A stretch of DNA of 64,000 nt from Chlorogloeopsis fritschii PCC 6912. GTDB taxonomy: Bacteria > Cyanobacteriota > Cyanobacteriia > Cyanobacteriales > Nostocaceae. Position 1 is the first letter of the stretch; every line of letters begins with the position of its first letter. The stretch is from NCBI RefSeq assembly GCF_000317285.1, contig NZ_AJLN01000040.1:62001-126000 (forward strand), read 5' to 3'. Below the pieces are notes generated by a model. That model saw nothing but the letters and a program-made list of their open reading frames with translations, was not told where the DNA came from and did no database searches. A program made the position numbers and the translations under genes. Positions 41,659-50,526 of the stretch are shown one piece after another.

Positions 41659-41707
41659 AAGAAAGCAGCTATGCTGTCTGGAAGCATCCCAATTTTTCAA
41701 AAATACC

Positions 41708-41826
41708 TGGCGATTAGAAATCGCGACTACACAGACAAAGCCTGCCTATGCAGGCTACTTATGTTAGTCCGCGTAGGCGGTACTTCGTTTATATAGCCCC
41801 AGACTTCCAGTCTGCGGGGAATATGT
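41708..41826. repeat. Dispersed multi-palindrome repeat
   Basis: Succession of palindromes: GCGATTAGAAATCGC, GCCTGCCTATGCAGGC, AGTCCGCGTAGGCGGTACT and CAGACTTCCAGTCTG. It is related to the shorter copy at 17613-17672. The 62-codon frame across it is not coding; only its last 30 codons look like a gene. Confidence 0.65.
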
Positions 41827-41843
41827 CCTCCCATGAGGTATTT

Positions 41844-41936
41844 ATGACTTTACAGGATGTCCCTAATCTCTGGGTTCCTTTGGCACTTTTAGGCTTAATT
41901 ATCATCGCTGCTGTATTTTTCAGTCGCAGTCAGTAA
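41844..41936 (+). CDS. Single-span membrane microprotein, 30 residues
   Basis: Begins MTLQDVPNLWVPLALLG, continues with IIIAAVFF and ends SRSQ: a short soluble lead, one hydrophobic helix of about 18 residues and a charged tail. GAGG sits five bases before the ATG, a good ribosome-binding site. Size and shape are those of the small single-helix subunits of photosystems, cytochrome b6f or NDH-1, but I cannot match it to a named one. It directly follows a repeat. Confidence 0.45.
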   Translation: MTLQDVPNLWVPLALLGLIIIAAVFFSRSQ

Positions 41937-41949
41937 TTTGACACTTCAA

Positions 41950-42062
41950 AAGGGGATTGGGGATTGGTGATTGGGTATTGGGGAAGTTTTTCTCCCCTGC
42001 TCAGAGCTTCCCTGCTTTTTCCTAGCCCCTAGTCCCTAGTCCCTAGCCCCTAGCCCCTATTT
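41950..42062. repeat. Short tandem repeats
   Basis: GGGGATT/GGTGATT units then TAGTCCC/TAGCCCC units, as in other gaps. Non-coding, between the microprotein and the convergent sensor kinase. Confidence 0.55.
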
Positions 42063-42087
42063 ATTCCTTCTGCCCTCTGACTTCTAC

Positions 42088-44352
42088 TTATACGCTGGCA
42101 ACGCTACGCATCAAATTGTGGGGCGCATGGATTTGCTGCCGCACCGGAAGTTCAATTACAAACTCTGTCCCTTGCCCTGGTGTGGAGTGGCAATACAGTT
42201 TGCCACCATGCTTTTCAGTGACAATTTCATAACTGATCGATAGCCCCAATCCGGTACCTTTGCCAATGGGTTTGGTAATAAAGAAGGAATCGAAAATACG
42301 CGATCGCACTTCCTCAGTCATTCCCAATCCGTTATCCGCTATATAAATGGCAATCCAATCAGCCTCAATCATCTCTGTCGAAATCCGAATCGTGCCGGGA
42401 TTTGCTTTGATTTCTTGAGGCGATCGCTGGCGATTGTGTTCCTCCAATGCGTCAATGGCATTGGTAAGTAAATTCATAAATACCTGATTTAGCTGCCCCG
42501 GATAGCATTCCACGCTAGGCAATTGACCATAATTTTTGATAATCTCAATGCTTGAATGTTCTGGTTTCGCTTTCAGACGGTTTCCCAGAATCATTAAAGT
42601 GCTGTCGATGCCTTCATGAATATTTACTGCTTTGAATTCAGCTTCATCAAGGCGAGAGAAATTTCGCAACGATAACACAATTTCTTGAATACGCTCGGTT
42701 CCCACCTGCATCGACTTGAACAGTTTAATCAAATCTTCGATCAGAAAGTCCAACTCGATCGCTTCAATTTCTGCTTGGATTGCTTGAGGAGGATTGAGAT
42801 AGTGTTGCTGATAGAGTTGTATCAGTCCCATTAAATCTTGCGTATACTGATGGGCATGAGTTAAGTTACCATGAATAAAATTGACTGGATTGTTAATTTC
42901 ATGGGCAACTCCAGCCACTAACTGACCAAGACTTGACATTTTTTCAGCCTGAACCATCTGCGCTTGAGTAGATCGCAGTTGTGCCAAAGTTTGCTCCAGA
43001 ATCTGATTTTTTTCCCTCAATAGCGTTTCAGATTGCTGAAGTGCCTCTTCTGTGCGCGTGCGCTCTGCAATCTCTTGCTGTAATTGAGCATTCAGCCGTG
43101 CTTGTTCCTGGGCGATCGCCTCAATTTGCCAGGTAGAGACAATGCTATCAGCCATCTGATTAAAAGTAGCTGCCAGTTGCCCTATCTCGTCTGCGGATAA
43201 GACTTGCGCTCGTGCCTGAAAATTACCGCCTGAGAAGGCTTGAGTAACTTGTTGCAGATGCCCGATCGGACGAGCGATCGCCCGTGCTAGCAGAGTTGCC
43301 AATAACACATCCACCGATAACGCCAATACCGCAATTCCCCCTTGTAGCAGTAAACTTTGTCTTAGTAAGGCATTCAATGCCGTCTCTGGCGTTCCTCTTA
43401 CCAAAATCGCCACTGTTTCTCCAGCAAAATTTAATAATGCCCTTGCAGCCACAGTATAAGTTTGTCCTTCTACGGCAATCCTTTGGGTGACTGGCTTACC
43501 TCTTGCTTCAACAGCCGCACTCAACAACGCAGTATCGGGCAAAGACACGTAGCGAACACCTTGATTTTCTTGCCCCTGTTTGTCGGTGTTTGTGTCTTGT
43601 TCTGCTGTGGCTAAGGCAAATTCTCCATTCGGTTGACGCGAATAGACAGCACTATATCCGCCGCCGAGGGTAACAACGGTTTGATGCACAATTGGAGGTT
43701 TGTCGTTGACGATATCCCCAGAAACTAAAGCCCCCAGTACTTCTTGGGTTTGCGGGTTGCGCACAGGTGTCACAGTATAACGAATCAAAGCATCATAACC
43801 CTCTATCCCCACAGGCAAAGGCGGTTTTTCCTTAGCAAGTTCTGCCCTACTCACAATTTCACTTGTCTTAATCTGCTGGGGATTTTTGAGAACCTCACCC
43901 ACCAAGTTACTGGGATTAAAGATTTCACCGATGCGATCGGCATTAGCATTAACAATAATTCGTAAATCTTTGCCAACCAAGGTTGCATACTCAATCTCCC
44001 TAGCTTTGACTTCATTTTGGAGAATCTGCTTCACTTGTCGCTGTAAAGTGGAGTCCAACCTTTGGGAATTTGCATGAGCTTTGGCTGCGGCAATGATAGC
44101 AGCATTATCAGATTGCCCCCTAAAGCCAAATCCCATTTGATTGATTTTGATGTTGTAGTTGATTTCTGTCACCGCCAACTCAGATCGGGCTTGGTTAACT
44201 AGCATCCTTCGCCCTCCAGCAATAATCAGGAATGCCCCAACCCCAACTAGCCCAACAATAGAGATAACTTCTGAGGTACATAGCGCAATTAGCTGTTTTC
44301 TGTTAATCGGAAGGTCATAAAATCGCTTTAGAAAGCTGACTTTGTGTCGCAT
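42088..44352 (-). CDS. Membrane sensor histidine kinase (Cache-HAMP-HisKA-HATPase)
   Basis: A 754-residue sensor. Helix 1 at about 24-46 (ALCTSEVISIVGLVGVGAFL), then a ~290-residue periplasmic sensing region of double-Cache type (VREVVLKNPQQIKTSE-like, TPVRNPQTQEVLGALVSGD). Helix 2 follows at about 337-358, then a HAMP domain (IARPIGHLQQVTQAFSGGNF) and a coiled coil (QQEIAERTRTEEALQQSETL). The phosphorylated His is in GVAHEINNPVNF (about residue 484). HATPase motifs: NLLTNAIDAL, IYIADNGLGM and GKGTGLGLSIS. A response regulator gene is not adjacent. The signal is unknown. Confidence 0.92.
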   Translation of the reverse strand: MRHKVSFLKRFYDLPINRKQLIALCTSEVISIVGLVGVGAFLIIAGGRRMLVNQARSELAVTEINYNIKINQMGFGFRGQSDNAAIIAAAKAHANSQRLDSTLQRQVKQILQNEVKAREIEYATLVGKDLRIIVNANADRIGEIFNPSNLVGEVLKNPQQIKTSEIVSRAELAKEKPPLPVGIEGYDALIRYTVTPVRNPQTQEVLGALVSGDIVNDKPPIVHQTVVTLGGGYSAVYSRQPNGEFALATAEQDTNTDKQGQENQGVRYVSLPDTALLSAAVEARGKPVTQRIAVEGQTYTVAARALLNFAGETVAILVRGTPETALNALLRQSLLLQGGIAVLALSVDVLLATLLARAIARPIGHLQQVTQAFSGGNFQARAQVLSADEIGQLAATFNQMADSIVSTWQIEAIAQEQARLNAQLQQEIAERTRTEEALQQSETLLREKNQILEQTLAQLRSTQAQMVQAEKMSSLGQLVAGVAHEINNPVNFIHGNLTHAHQYTQDLMGLIQLYQQHYLNPPQAIQAEIEAIELDFLIEDLIKLFKSMQVGTERIQEIVLSLRNFSRLDEAEFKAVNIHEGIDSTLMILGNRLKAKPEHSSIEIIKNYGQLPSVECYPGQLNQVFMNLLTNAIDALEEHNRQRSPQEIKANPGTIRISTEMIEADWIAIYIADNGLGMTEEVRSRIFDSFFITKPIGKGTGLGLSISYEIVTEKHGGKLYCHSTPGQGTEFVIELPVRQQIHAPHNLMRSVASV

Positions 44353-44811
44353 ACGGATTAGTTTGAGAGGATTTTAATTATTAGAGTTCCCCTCAACCTC
44401 ACCAAAATCAAAAGCTTGCCTCTAAATTGATGTCATTTTTTAACAACCGTAAAATGGGCACTGTCCCCAACGTCAAAATCAGGGTTTGAGAAAAGTTAGC
44501 TAGTGCCCACCCTACAAAAATTGCAATCAGGCAACTGGCGCAAGATGTGAAGTCAGGAAACTTTTCGGATTCAGCTGGCGATCGCAGAAAGTTAGTAAAA
44601 GCCCGATCGCAAATTTAGGAAGAACAGGAATAGGGGATAGGGGACAGGGGATAGGGAATAAGGGACAAGGCGACAACCAGACAAGGAAATGGGGAGAACA
44701 ACTAATGACTAATGACTAATGACCAATGACTAATAAATCATGACTAATGATTAATTTCTCCTGTTGAAGGGTACAATAAATGCCGATTGTCTTCCAAAGT
44801 TTTAAAGCTTC
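44353..44811. other. Repeat-rich gap before efp
   Basis: 459 bases without a gene. From about 44621 it is made of short repeats: GGGGACAGGGGATAGGG units, then CTAATGA units (ACTAATGACTAATGACTAAT). The efp promoter must lie close to the gene, near TAATTTCTCCTGTTGAAGGG. Confidence 0.5.
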
Positions 44812-45369
44812 ATGATCTCCAGTAACGACTTTCGACCTGGTGTCTCAATTGTTTTAGACGGATCTGTATGGCGAGTAGTGGAATTCCTCCACGTCAAGCC
44901 GGGCAAAGGTTCCGCGTTTGTGCGGACAAAATTGAAAAATGTTCAGACTGGGAGCGTAGTGGAAAGAACGTTCCGGGCAGGGGAAACTGTACCGCAAGCT
45001 ACTCTCGAAAAAAGCACGATGCAGCATACCTATAAAGAGGGTGATGAATACGTCTTTATGGATATGGAAACCTATGAAGAAGGCAGATTAAGTGCAGCCC
45101 AGATTGGCGATCGCGTTAAATACCTTAAAGAAGGTATGGAAGCTAACGTCGTTCGTTGGGGCGATCAAGTGCTAGAAGTAGAACTGCCTAACTCTGTGGT
45201 ATTAGAAGTGGTGCAAACAGACCCTGGTGTAAAAGGTGACACTGCAACCGGAGGCAGCAAACCTGCAACATTGGAAACTGGTGCAATTGTCATGGTTCCT
45301 CTATTTATTACCCAAGGAGAACGTATCCGCATTGATACCCGTAATGACACTTATCTTGGCAGGGAATAA
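44812..45369 (+). CDS. efp: Elongation factor P
   Basis: A 185-residue three-domain EF-P, the usual length. Domain I has [20 protein letters not shown] with the tip lysine Lys32 (in PGKG), which other bacteria modify. Domains II-III continue through [23 protein letters not shown] and the closing [19 protein letters not shown]. It helps ribosomes through polyproline stretches, of which the proline-rich PilT and kinase linkers here are examples. It is followed by accB, a common cyanobacterial neighbour order. Confidence 0.96.
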   Translation: MISSNDFRPGVSIVLDGSVWRVVEFLHVKPGKGSAFVRTKLKNVQTGSVVERTFRAGETVPQATLEKSTMQHTYKEGDEYVFMDMETYEEGRLSAAQIGDRVKYLKEGMEANVVRWGDQVLEVELPNSVVLEVVQTDPGVKGDTATGGSKPATLETGAIVMVPLFITQGERIRIDTRNDTYLGRE

Positions 45370-45385
45370 ATTTTAACACAAAAAA

Positions 45386-45407
45386 GATGGAAATCCTGAT
45401 TTCCATC
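45386..45407. terminator. Hairpin between efp and accB
   Basis: GATGGAAATC-CT-GATTTCCATC, a perfect ten-pair stem, 16 bases after the efp stop. A second weaker stem (ACGGGG/CCCCGT) follows at about 45411-45439. No long U-run, so it may be an attenuator or an RNA-stability element rather than a full stop. Confidence 0.5.
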
Positions 45408-45504
45408 GCTAACGGGGATTTAGCTCCCTGCCCCGTGTAATATATTAAACACTGCCCATAATTTTATCTACTATCCGTATTGTAATTATGAGGTCATAAA
45501 AGCT

Positions 45505-46017
45505 GTGCCATTAGACTTTAATGAAATTCGTCAGTTATTGACGACTATTGCACAAACTGACATTACAGAAGTAACGCTTAAAAGCGACGATTTTGAAATC
45601 ACAGTACGTAAAGCTACGATCGCCGCTACAGGTGCTGGAGTTAGTACGGGATTATCATCTGTTTCGCCAATTGCACCCCCAGTAGCGCCGCCTCCAACTG
45701 CGGAAGTGAGCCGCACCTATGAAGCACCAACAAGCGTAAGCACAGCGCCAGCCCCATCACCAATTGAGCAAAAAAAATATGTAGAAGTCACTTCTCCGAT
45801 GGTGGGAACCTTTTACCGCGCCTCTGCACCTGGTGAAGCACCGTTTGTAGAAGTCGGCGATCGCATCCGTAGCGGACAAACAGTGTGCATCATTGAAGCG
45901 ATGAAGCTGATGAATGAAATTGAAGCCGAAGTATCCGGGCAAATCATTGAAATTCTTGTTCAAAATGGCGAACCTGTAGAATATGGTCAGCCTCTGATGC
46001 GAATTAATCCAGATTAA
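45505..46017 (+). CDS. accB: Biotin carboxyl carrier protein of acetyl-CoA carboxylase
   Basis: A 170-residue carrier subunit. It has an N-terminal helical region (PLDFNEIRQLLTTIAQTDIT), an Ala/Pro-rich flexible linker (APPVAPPPTAEVS) and a C-terminal biotinyl domain with thumb. The biotin attachment motif is EAMKLMNEIEAE with Lys134. It carries carboxybiotin from AccC to the transferase for fatty acid synthesis. The start is GTG at 45505, preceded by GAGG. It follows efp by 135 bases. Confidence 0.96.
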   Translation: MPLDFNEIRQLLTTIAQTDITEVTLKSDDFEITVRKATIAATGAGVSTGLSSVSPIAPPVAPPPTAEVSRTYEAPTSVSTAPAPSPIEQKKYVEVTSPMVGTFYRASAPGEAPFVEVGDRIRSGQTVCIIEAMKLMNEIEAEVSGQIIEILVQNGEPVEYGQPLMRINPD

Positions 46018-46085
46018 GTATTAATCTATATAAGGAATATCCGATTGTTAAAATTTTTCTGTTCATTTGTTCCGGGACAATCCTG

Positions 46086-46433
46086 ATGAAACAAACGTTG
46101 CCTGTACCAACAGAAGTTGTACAACAAGTGGCTGAATATTTCGGCTTGTTGAGTGAGCCAATGCGCCTGCGGTTGTTACATTTATTGCGGGATGAAGAAA
46201 AATGCGTACAAGAATTGGTAGAGGCAACCCAAACGTCTCAGGCAAATGTATCAAAACACCTGAAGGTAATGTGGCAAGCGGGAATTCTTAGCCGCCGCAG
46301 TGAGGGAACCTGTGCCTACTATCGGGTGGAAGATGAAATGATTTTTGAATTGTGCAATCGAGTTTGCGATCGCCTTGCCACCAGGTTAGAACAACAAGCC
46401 CGCAATTTTCGCGTCTTGAATGGCAAGTCATAA
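46086..46433 (+). CDS. ArsR/SmtB-family transcriptional regulator
   Basis: A 115-residue winged-helix protein. The HTH is FGLLSEPMRLRLLHLLRDEE then CVQELVEATQTSQANVSKHL with wing WQAGILSRRSEGTCAYYRVE. Four cysteines are present: in EEKCVQEL, GTCAYY and the C-terminal LCNRVCDRL. One near the HTH and others at the C-terminal helix could act as a thiol switch, as in BigR/SqrR-type sulfide sensors, rather than a metal site. No transporter or sulfur gene is adjacent. It lies 68 bases after accB on the same strand and the target is unknown. Confidence 0.86.
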   Translation: MKQTLPVPTEVVQQVAEYFGLLSEPMRLRLLHLLRDEEKCVQELVEATQTSQANVSKHLKVMWQAGILSRRSEGTCAYYRVEDEMIFELCNRVCDRLATRLEQQARNFRVLNGKS

Positions 46434-46480
46434 GTAGGTAGTCATTACTGCTGTGTCATTTGTCCTTAGTTTTTACATTG

Positions 46481-46855
46481 ACTAATGACTAATGAACGCC
46501 AGTCGCTACAAGTCGGCAAAACCGACGGCAGTCGCTTTATGCTGGGAAACCCTTACTTTCGTTTATCCACTACCTACGGAAGCCGTACCTACCCTACCCT
46601 GCGGGAACCCCTTTCGGGGAACGGGAACAGCAAAGACTGCGGGAAGGGCTACTCTGCGAGAAGCCGCTTTGCGTCTACGCCCAACGCTGAACGGAAGCCG
46701 CTAGCTACGCAACGCCTAACGGCGAACGCGTCTACCGCGTCTACGTGTCTACGGCAGTCGCTACCTTCGGAAGTCGCTTCGCGCCTACAAGTCGGCAAAG
46801 CGCAAGGGCGCGCTGCCTCACCACCGCGCTGCCTCCCCAACGCGCTGGCTCCTAA
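46481..46855. repeat. Cluster of GC-rich dispersed repeats
   Basis: About 375 bases of short palindromes and near-repeats: AAGTCGGCAAAACCGACGGC, CGGAAGCCG, GCGGGAACCCCTTTCGGGG, CTACGCAACGCCTAACGG, CGTCTACCGCGTCTACG and finally GGGCGCGCTGCCTCACC. GC content is far above the flanks. Open frames on both strands arise from composition only. Related single units occur elsewhere in the window. Confidence 0.75.
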
Positions 46856-46858
46856 TAA

Positions 46859-47464
46859 CTAAAGCTGATAGTCTTGATTGAAGCTTTCACGGGTGAGAGG
46901 CTGTTCTAACTCCACACCTTCACCACCCAAAACATCCAAAGGTTTGCCATTGATATCAATATAAACCTTGGCATTCGGATTTAAACTTGTAGCAGTGTAA
47001 ACAACTTGCCCTACGCGACCCATCATAGAGGCGCTTCCACCCCCTTTGCTAAATTCTTCAGATAAATTGACGCGCACACTACCATTTTCTACATCTACAC
47101 CTAGCAATTTAGTTCCCGATGGTATGGTAGTAGAATTATCTCCTTGTGCATTACCTTCTAGCAAGCGTTGGAATGCTGCTTCTAAAAAGCGATCGGGCTG
47201 GTTGCGATTCGCTGCAACCTGAATTTGCTGGGGAACCAATTTAAAACTTGTACCACTATCTTGCAGCCAATAGATTTGGGCTGTTTTTTCATTTCCGACT
47301 AGAGATTGAGTGGGCGTATTTGTTTGCTGTTGAGACGGTACTGTTGACTGGTTATTAGAATTCGAGACGAACCAAGCTACACCTCCTCCCACTGCCACAA
47401 TCGTCGCTGAGATAGCAGCTATTAAACCTGAGGAAATACGGTTAGATCCTTGTTGTTGATTCAT
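46859..47464 (-). CDS. GerMN domain protein
   Basis: A 201-residue envelope protein. An N-terminal membrane anchor (SSGLIAAISATIVAVGGGVA, about 11-30) is followed by a Gln/Thr-rich linker and one GerMN domain at about 63-185: IYWLQDSGTSFKLVPQQIQV, RFLEAAFQRLLEG, and VRVNLSEEFSKGGGSASMMG with VYTATSLNPNAKVYIDINGK. GerMN domains occur in spore germination and lipoprotein LpqB proteins; in cyanobacteria their role is unknown. It reads in the same direction as the DUF2993 gene upstream, with a 66-base gap, so a two-gene operon is likely. Confidence 0.87.
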   Translation of the reverse strand: MNQQQGSNRISSGLIAAISATIVAVGGGVAWFVSNSNNQSTVPSQQQTNTPTQSLVGNEKTAQIYWLQDSGTSFKLVPQQIQVAANRNQPDRFLEAAFQRLLEGNAQGDNSTTIPSGTKLLGVDVENGSVRVNLSEEFSKGGGSASMMGRVGQVVYTATSLNPNAKVYIDINGKPLDVLGGEGVELEQPLTRESFNQDYQL

Positions 47465-47530
47465 ATTAACAACCTTCCTTAAGGCTCTTATATAGTATTT
47501 ATAGAGGATAAGTCTAGCTAACGACGGTAC

Positions 47531-48334
47531 TCACGAACGGCGAGTTTCCAAGAACTTAGAAGATGGCTCAATCCTTAAAAACGCCGCAATCTCTAATTTT
47601 GATGGCTTCATATCTAATTTTAGAATTCGTACCTGGAGTCCGTCACCTTCCAAGTTACGTAGATCCAATCTTTGATTAATGTTATTCACAACATTATTCA
47701 AAAATTGAGGCGGAAACTCCTCTCCATCAACTAACACAACTGGATCAATTAGCTGAAACTGCCTCCCAGCAACTACACTCAATCCTGATTCAACTTTAAT
47801 TGCAAGTGCTTTTTCCTGGTTTTCCTCCTGTAATTCTACTTGGAAAATCAGACGATTATTAGCTAAAATTTCTACCCTGGGATTGATAAAATTGTAGACT
47901 GAAGATGATTCAGATTCTGAAGAACCTCCTATATTAAACTTCCGCAGTCGGCTGAGAAATTCCGGCGACTGTAAAAGTTTGTTGATGTCTTCTTGATTTA
48001 AGACCAAACGCACACCAGCCTGTAAAGGTTGTTTTAATTTAGGTAATTTTTGCCTAAAACTACTTGGATCTAATTCAATTTCATCAGTTTCCAATTCTAA
48101 AACAGCAATGTTAATATTCTGTTGTTTTAATTGCAAAGAACGTCCTGCAATTTGTACACTTTCTACTTTACCTTGTAGCAATTGATGAGTGGGAGCATTA
48201 TCAACTCGCACTTGTAATTGTTCTGCTCTAGCGAGTTGTGAACGAATGACATTTTCAGCAGTAGTGTCAATTACTAGCCCCAAAGGGACGATTAAACCCA
48301 GCAAACCAGATACGAGGATTGTCAGAAGTTCCAT
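47531..48334 (-). CDS. DUF2993 (LmeA-like) family protein
   Basis: A 267-residue protein. An N-terminal hydrophobic segment (TILVSGLLGLIVPLGLVID) acts as anchor or signal. The body matches DUF2993: DNAPTHQLLQGKVESVQIAG, LQLKQQNINIAVLELETDEI and the closing RLDLRNLEGDGLQVRILKLD with MKPSKLEIAAFLRIEP. The fold is a lipid-binding type related to mycobacterial LmeA, so a role in envelope lipids is plausible but unproven. First gene of a probable operon with the GerMN protein. Confidence 0.87.
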   Translation of the reverse strand: MELLTILVSGLLGLIVPLGLVIDTTAENVIRSQLARAEQLQVRVDNAPTHQLLQGKVESVQIAGRSLQLKQQNINIAVLELETDEIELDPSSFRQKLPKLKQPLQAGVRLVLNQEDINKLLQSPEFLSRLRKFNIGGSSESESSSVYNFINPRVEILANNRLIFQVELQEENQEKALAIKVESGLSVVAGRQFQLIDPVVLVDGEEFPPQFLNNVVNNINQRLDLRNLEGDGLQVRILKLDMKPSKLEIAAFLRIEPSSKFLETRRS

Positions 48335-48504
48335 ATGTTTTGGAAATTAAAAGGGGACAGGGGACAGGGGACAGGGGATAGGGTACAGGGAACAGGAAAG
48401 AAATAAAGGATTCTCCTTATCTCTCCCACTCTCCTAGTCTTCTTCTGCCTCCTGCCCCCTGCCTGGTTACTGAGCGAAGTCGAAGTGCTGCCCTCTGCCT
48501 TTGT

Positions 48505-49206
48505 TTAATTTTTAGCCTCTATTGCTTGAACAATCCATTGCTTGATAGTAGGCACTACTTCCGCAATCGGAATTTCCTGAGAATTATGGGTAGCGCGTTC
48601 AACTACTTCGACTTTGCCATTGGCGATCGCTCGTCCAGTGACTATCCTATAAGGTATGCCAATTAAGTCCGCATCTTTAAATTTCACTCCTGCCCGTTCG
48701 TTGCGATCGTCGAGTAGAGTTTCAATTCCGGCTTGATTGAGTTCTGTATAGAGTTTCTCGGCAATTTCTACTTGTTGAGCATCGTTAATATTTGGAATTG
48801 TCACAATAGCATGATAAGGCGCGATCGCAACAGGCCAAATAATTCCATCTTTATCGTAGGATTGCTCTACTGCTGCTTGTGCCAGTCGTGAAACTCCCAC
48901 ACCATAACAACCCATGACTAGTGGTTTTTCTTCACCCTGTTCGTTGGTATAATTTGCTCCCATTACTTGAGAATACTCTGTCCCTAGTTGGAAAATGTGA
49001 CCAACTTCAATGCCGCGAGCGCTTTTTAAAGTTTGTTCTGGGTTGTGGATTGCGCGATCGCCTGGTCTGGCTTTACGCACATCTACGATATTATCTGGTA
49101 ATTTAAATTGCTCATTCCAGTTAGTACCGACTACGTGATAGCCAGATTCATTCGAGCCTGTCACAAAGTTCTTTAAATCAGTTGCAGTTTTATCTACTAA
49201 GCGCAA
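48505..49206 (-). CDS. proS: Prolyl-tRNA synthetase, C-terminal part (frame-broken)
   Basis: This frame codes for the end of Pro[42 protein letters not shown] and class II motif 3 region [15 protein letters not shown], followed by the anticodon-binding domain ([36 protein letters not shown]). The frame is open without a stop back to about 49230, where a palindromic repeat lies. It is one base out of step with the N-terminal part, which ends at 49211. The essential activity implies that a full protein is made somehow or that the break is a sequencing error. Confidence 0.85.
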   Translation of the reverse strand: MRLVDKTATDLKNFVTGSNESGYHVVGTNWNEQFKLPDNIVDVRKARPGDRAIHNPEQTLKSARGIEVGHIFQLGTEYSQVMGANYTNEQGEEKPLVMGCYGVGVSRLAQAAVEQSYDKDGIIWPVAIAPYHAIVTIPNINDAQQVEIAEKLYTELNQAGIETLLDDRNERAGVKFKDADLIGIPYRIVTGRAIANGKVEVVERATHNSQEIPIAEVVPTIKQWIVQAIEAKN

Positions 49207-49210
49207 AAAC

Positions 49211-50338
49211 TTAGGATGGACTGATCCCCCTCAGTTCCCCCCTTGCTAAGGGGGTAATATAGTCATCTGCAACATCAGGAGCAATATAACCTAAAGGCAA
49301 GGGTTTAGCCGCCCATTTCTTCTGCGCCTCTGCATCTGGTACGGTTAGCTTCAAAATTGTCTTAGCACCGTATTGGGAAGCGAGCTTTGTCAGTTCATTT
49401 TGCAACTTAACTTCGTTAACTTCCTGATCGCCTCGGATACTCACCAAGACTAAAACCGTTGTGGCATTATCATAAAGTGCTTGGTAAAGGACATTTTTGA
49501 CTATTTGAGTTGGAGAACATTTCAAGAAAGCACAGAGTTTGTCAATTGTCTCTGTTCCGGGAGTTTCCCGTTTTTCATAACTTGTAAACGGTGAAGTTTC
49601 AGCATCTGCCGTTAAAGATACAGCTTTTTCCACATTGGCAGCATATTGTCCATCTTCGGTGTAGAGAACCTCATCTTCGCCAGCTTCCGCCAACACCATA
49701 AATTCTGTAGAACCAGAACCACCAATGGCACCAGAATCTGCTTCTACAGCACGAAAAGCCAAACCAGAGCGCCGCAGCATATTACTGTAGGCTTGGTACA
49801 TATCCTGATAAGTTTTTTTTAGGCTTTCTTCGTCTTCGTGGAACGAGTAGCCATCCTTCATGATAAATTCTCGTCCGCGCATCAAACCAAAGCGGGGACG
49901 AATTTCATCGCGGAACTTAGTTTGAACTTGATACAGATGTAGTGGTAGCTGACGGTAAGAGTGGATCAGATCACGAGCGATCGTTGTGATTACTTCCTCG
50001 TGAGTTGGCCCCAATGCTAATTCTTGCTCGCGCCGATCTACAAGGGCAAACATGATACCTTCTGCTTGAGTGTAAGTATCCCATCTGCCAGATTCGCGCC
50101 ATAGCTCGGCAGGTTGTAATTGGGGTAAGAGACACTCTTGCGCGCCCGTAGCATTCATCTCTTCCCTTACTATTTGGGAGACTTTTTGCAATACCCGCCA
50201 CATCAGCGGGAGATAAGCATATATACCACTACCGATGCGACGAATATAACCTGCGCGGAGTAATAATTTATGACTGGGAATTTCTGCATCAGCAGGATCA
50301 TCCCGGAGCGTAACAAATAACATTTGTGACAGTCGCAT
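49211..50338 (-). CDS. proS: Prolyl-tRNA synthetase, N-terminal part (frame-broken)
   Basis: A 375-residue frame with the start of Pro[22 protein letters not shown], class II motif 1 region ([20 protein letters not shown]), motif 2 ([20 protein letters not shown]) and the editing (INS) domain with [20 protein letters not shown]. It proceeds normally to [10 protein letters not shown], then reads [14 protein letters not shown] from an inserted palindromic repeat and stops at 49211. The following frame supplies the rest. Charges proline to tRNA-Pro; normally a single-copy essential gene. Confidence 0.88.
   Translation of the reverse strand: MRLSQMLFVTLRDDPADAEIPSHKLLLRAGYIRRIGSGIYAYLPLMWRVLQKVSQIVREEMNATGAQECLLPQLQPAELWRESGRWDTYTQAEGIMFALVDRREQELALGPTHEEVITTIARDLIHSYRQLPLHLYQVQTKFRDEIRPRFGLMRGREFIMKDGYSFHEDEESLKKTYQDMYQAYSNMLRRSGLAFRAVEADSGAIGGSGSTEFMVLAEAGEDEVLYTEDGQYAANVEKAVSLTADAETSPFTSYEKRETPGTETIDKLCAFLKCSPTQIVKNVLYQALYDNATTVLVLVSIRGDQEVNEVKLQNELTKLASQYGAKTILKLTVPDAEAQKKWAAKPLPLGYIAPDVADDYITPLARGELRGISPS
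49223..49254. repeat. Palindromic CCCCC-type repeat breaking proS
   Basis: GATCCCCC, then a stem CCCCCTT-GCT-AAGGGGG (49238-49254). Same plan as the elements in the kinase gene and in the MITE at 23917-24064. It lies exactly where the proS reading frame changes. Confidence 0.8.
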
Positions 50339-50526
50339 CGTTTGTCCCCTTTCCCGTTTCGCTAATTGCTAACTCAGTTAAAGTCTAAATGAAGGTTGAA
50401 GTATGAAGTATGAAAAAGGTATCAATAAAAACTTAAAATCCAGAACGCAAAAGTATTTATTCTGAGTTCTGAGTTCTGAGTTCTGAGTTCTTTTTCCTTC
50501 ATCCTTCTTTTCAGGAGGAAACCACC

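Noticed and set aside
46485-46862. 125-codon plus-strand frame
   Set aside because: It lies entirely within the GC-rich repeat cluster; composition explains the lack of stops.
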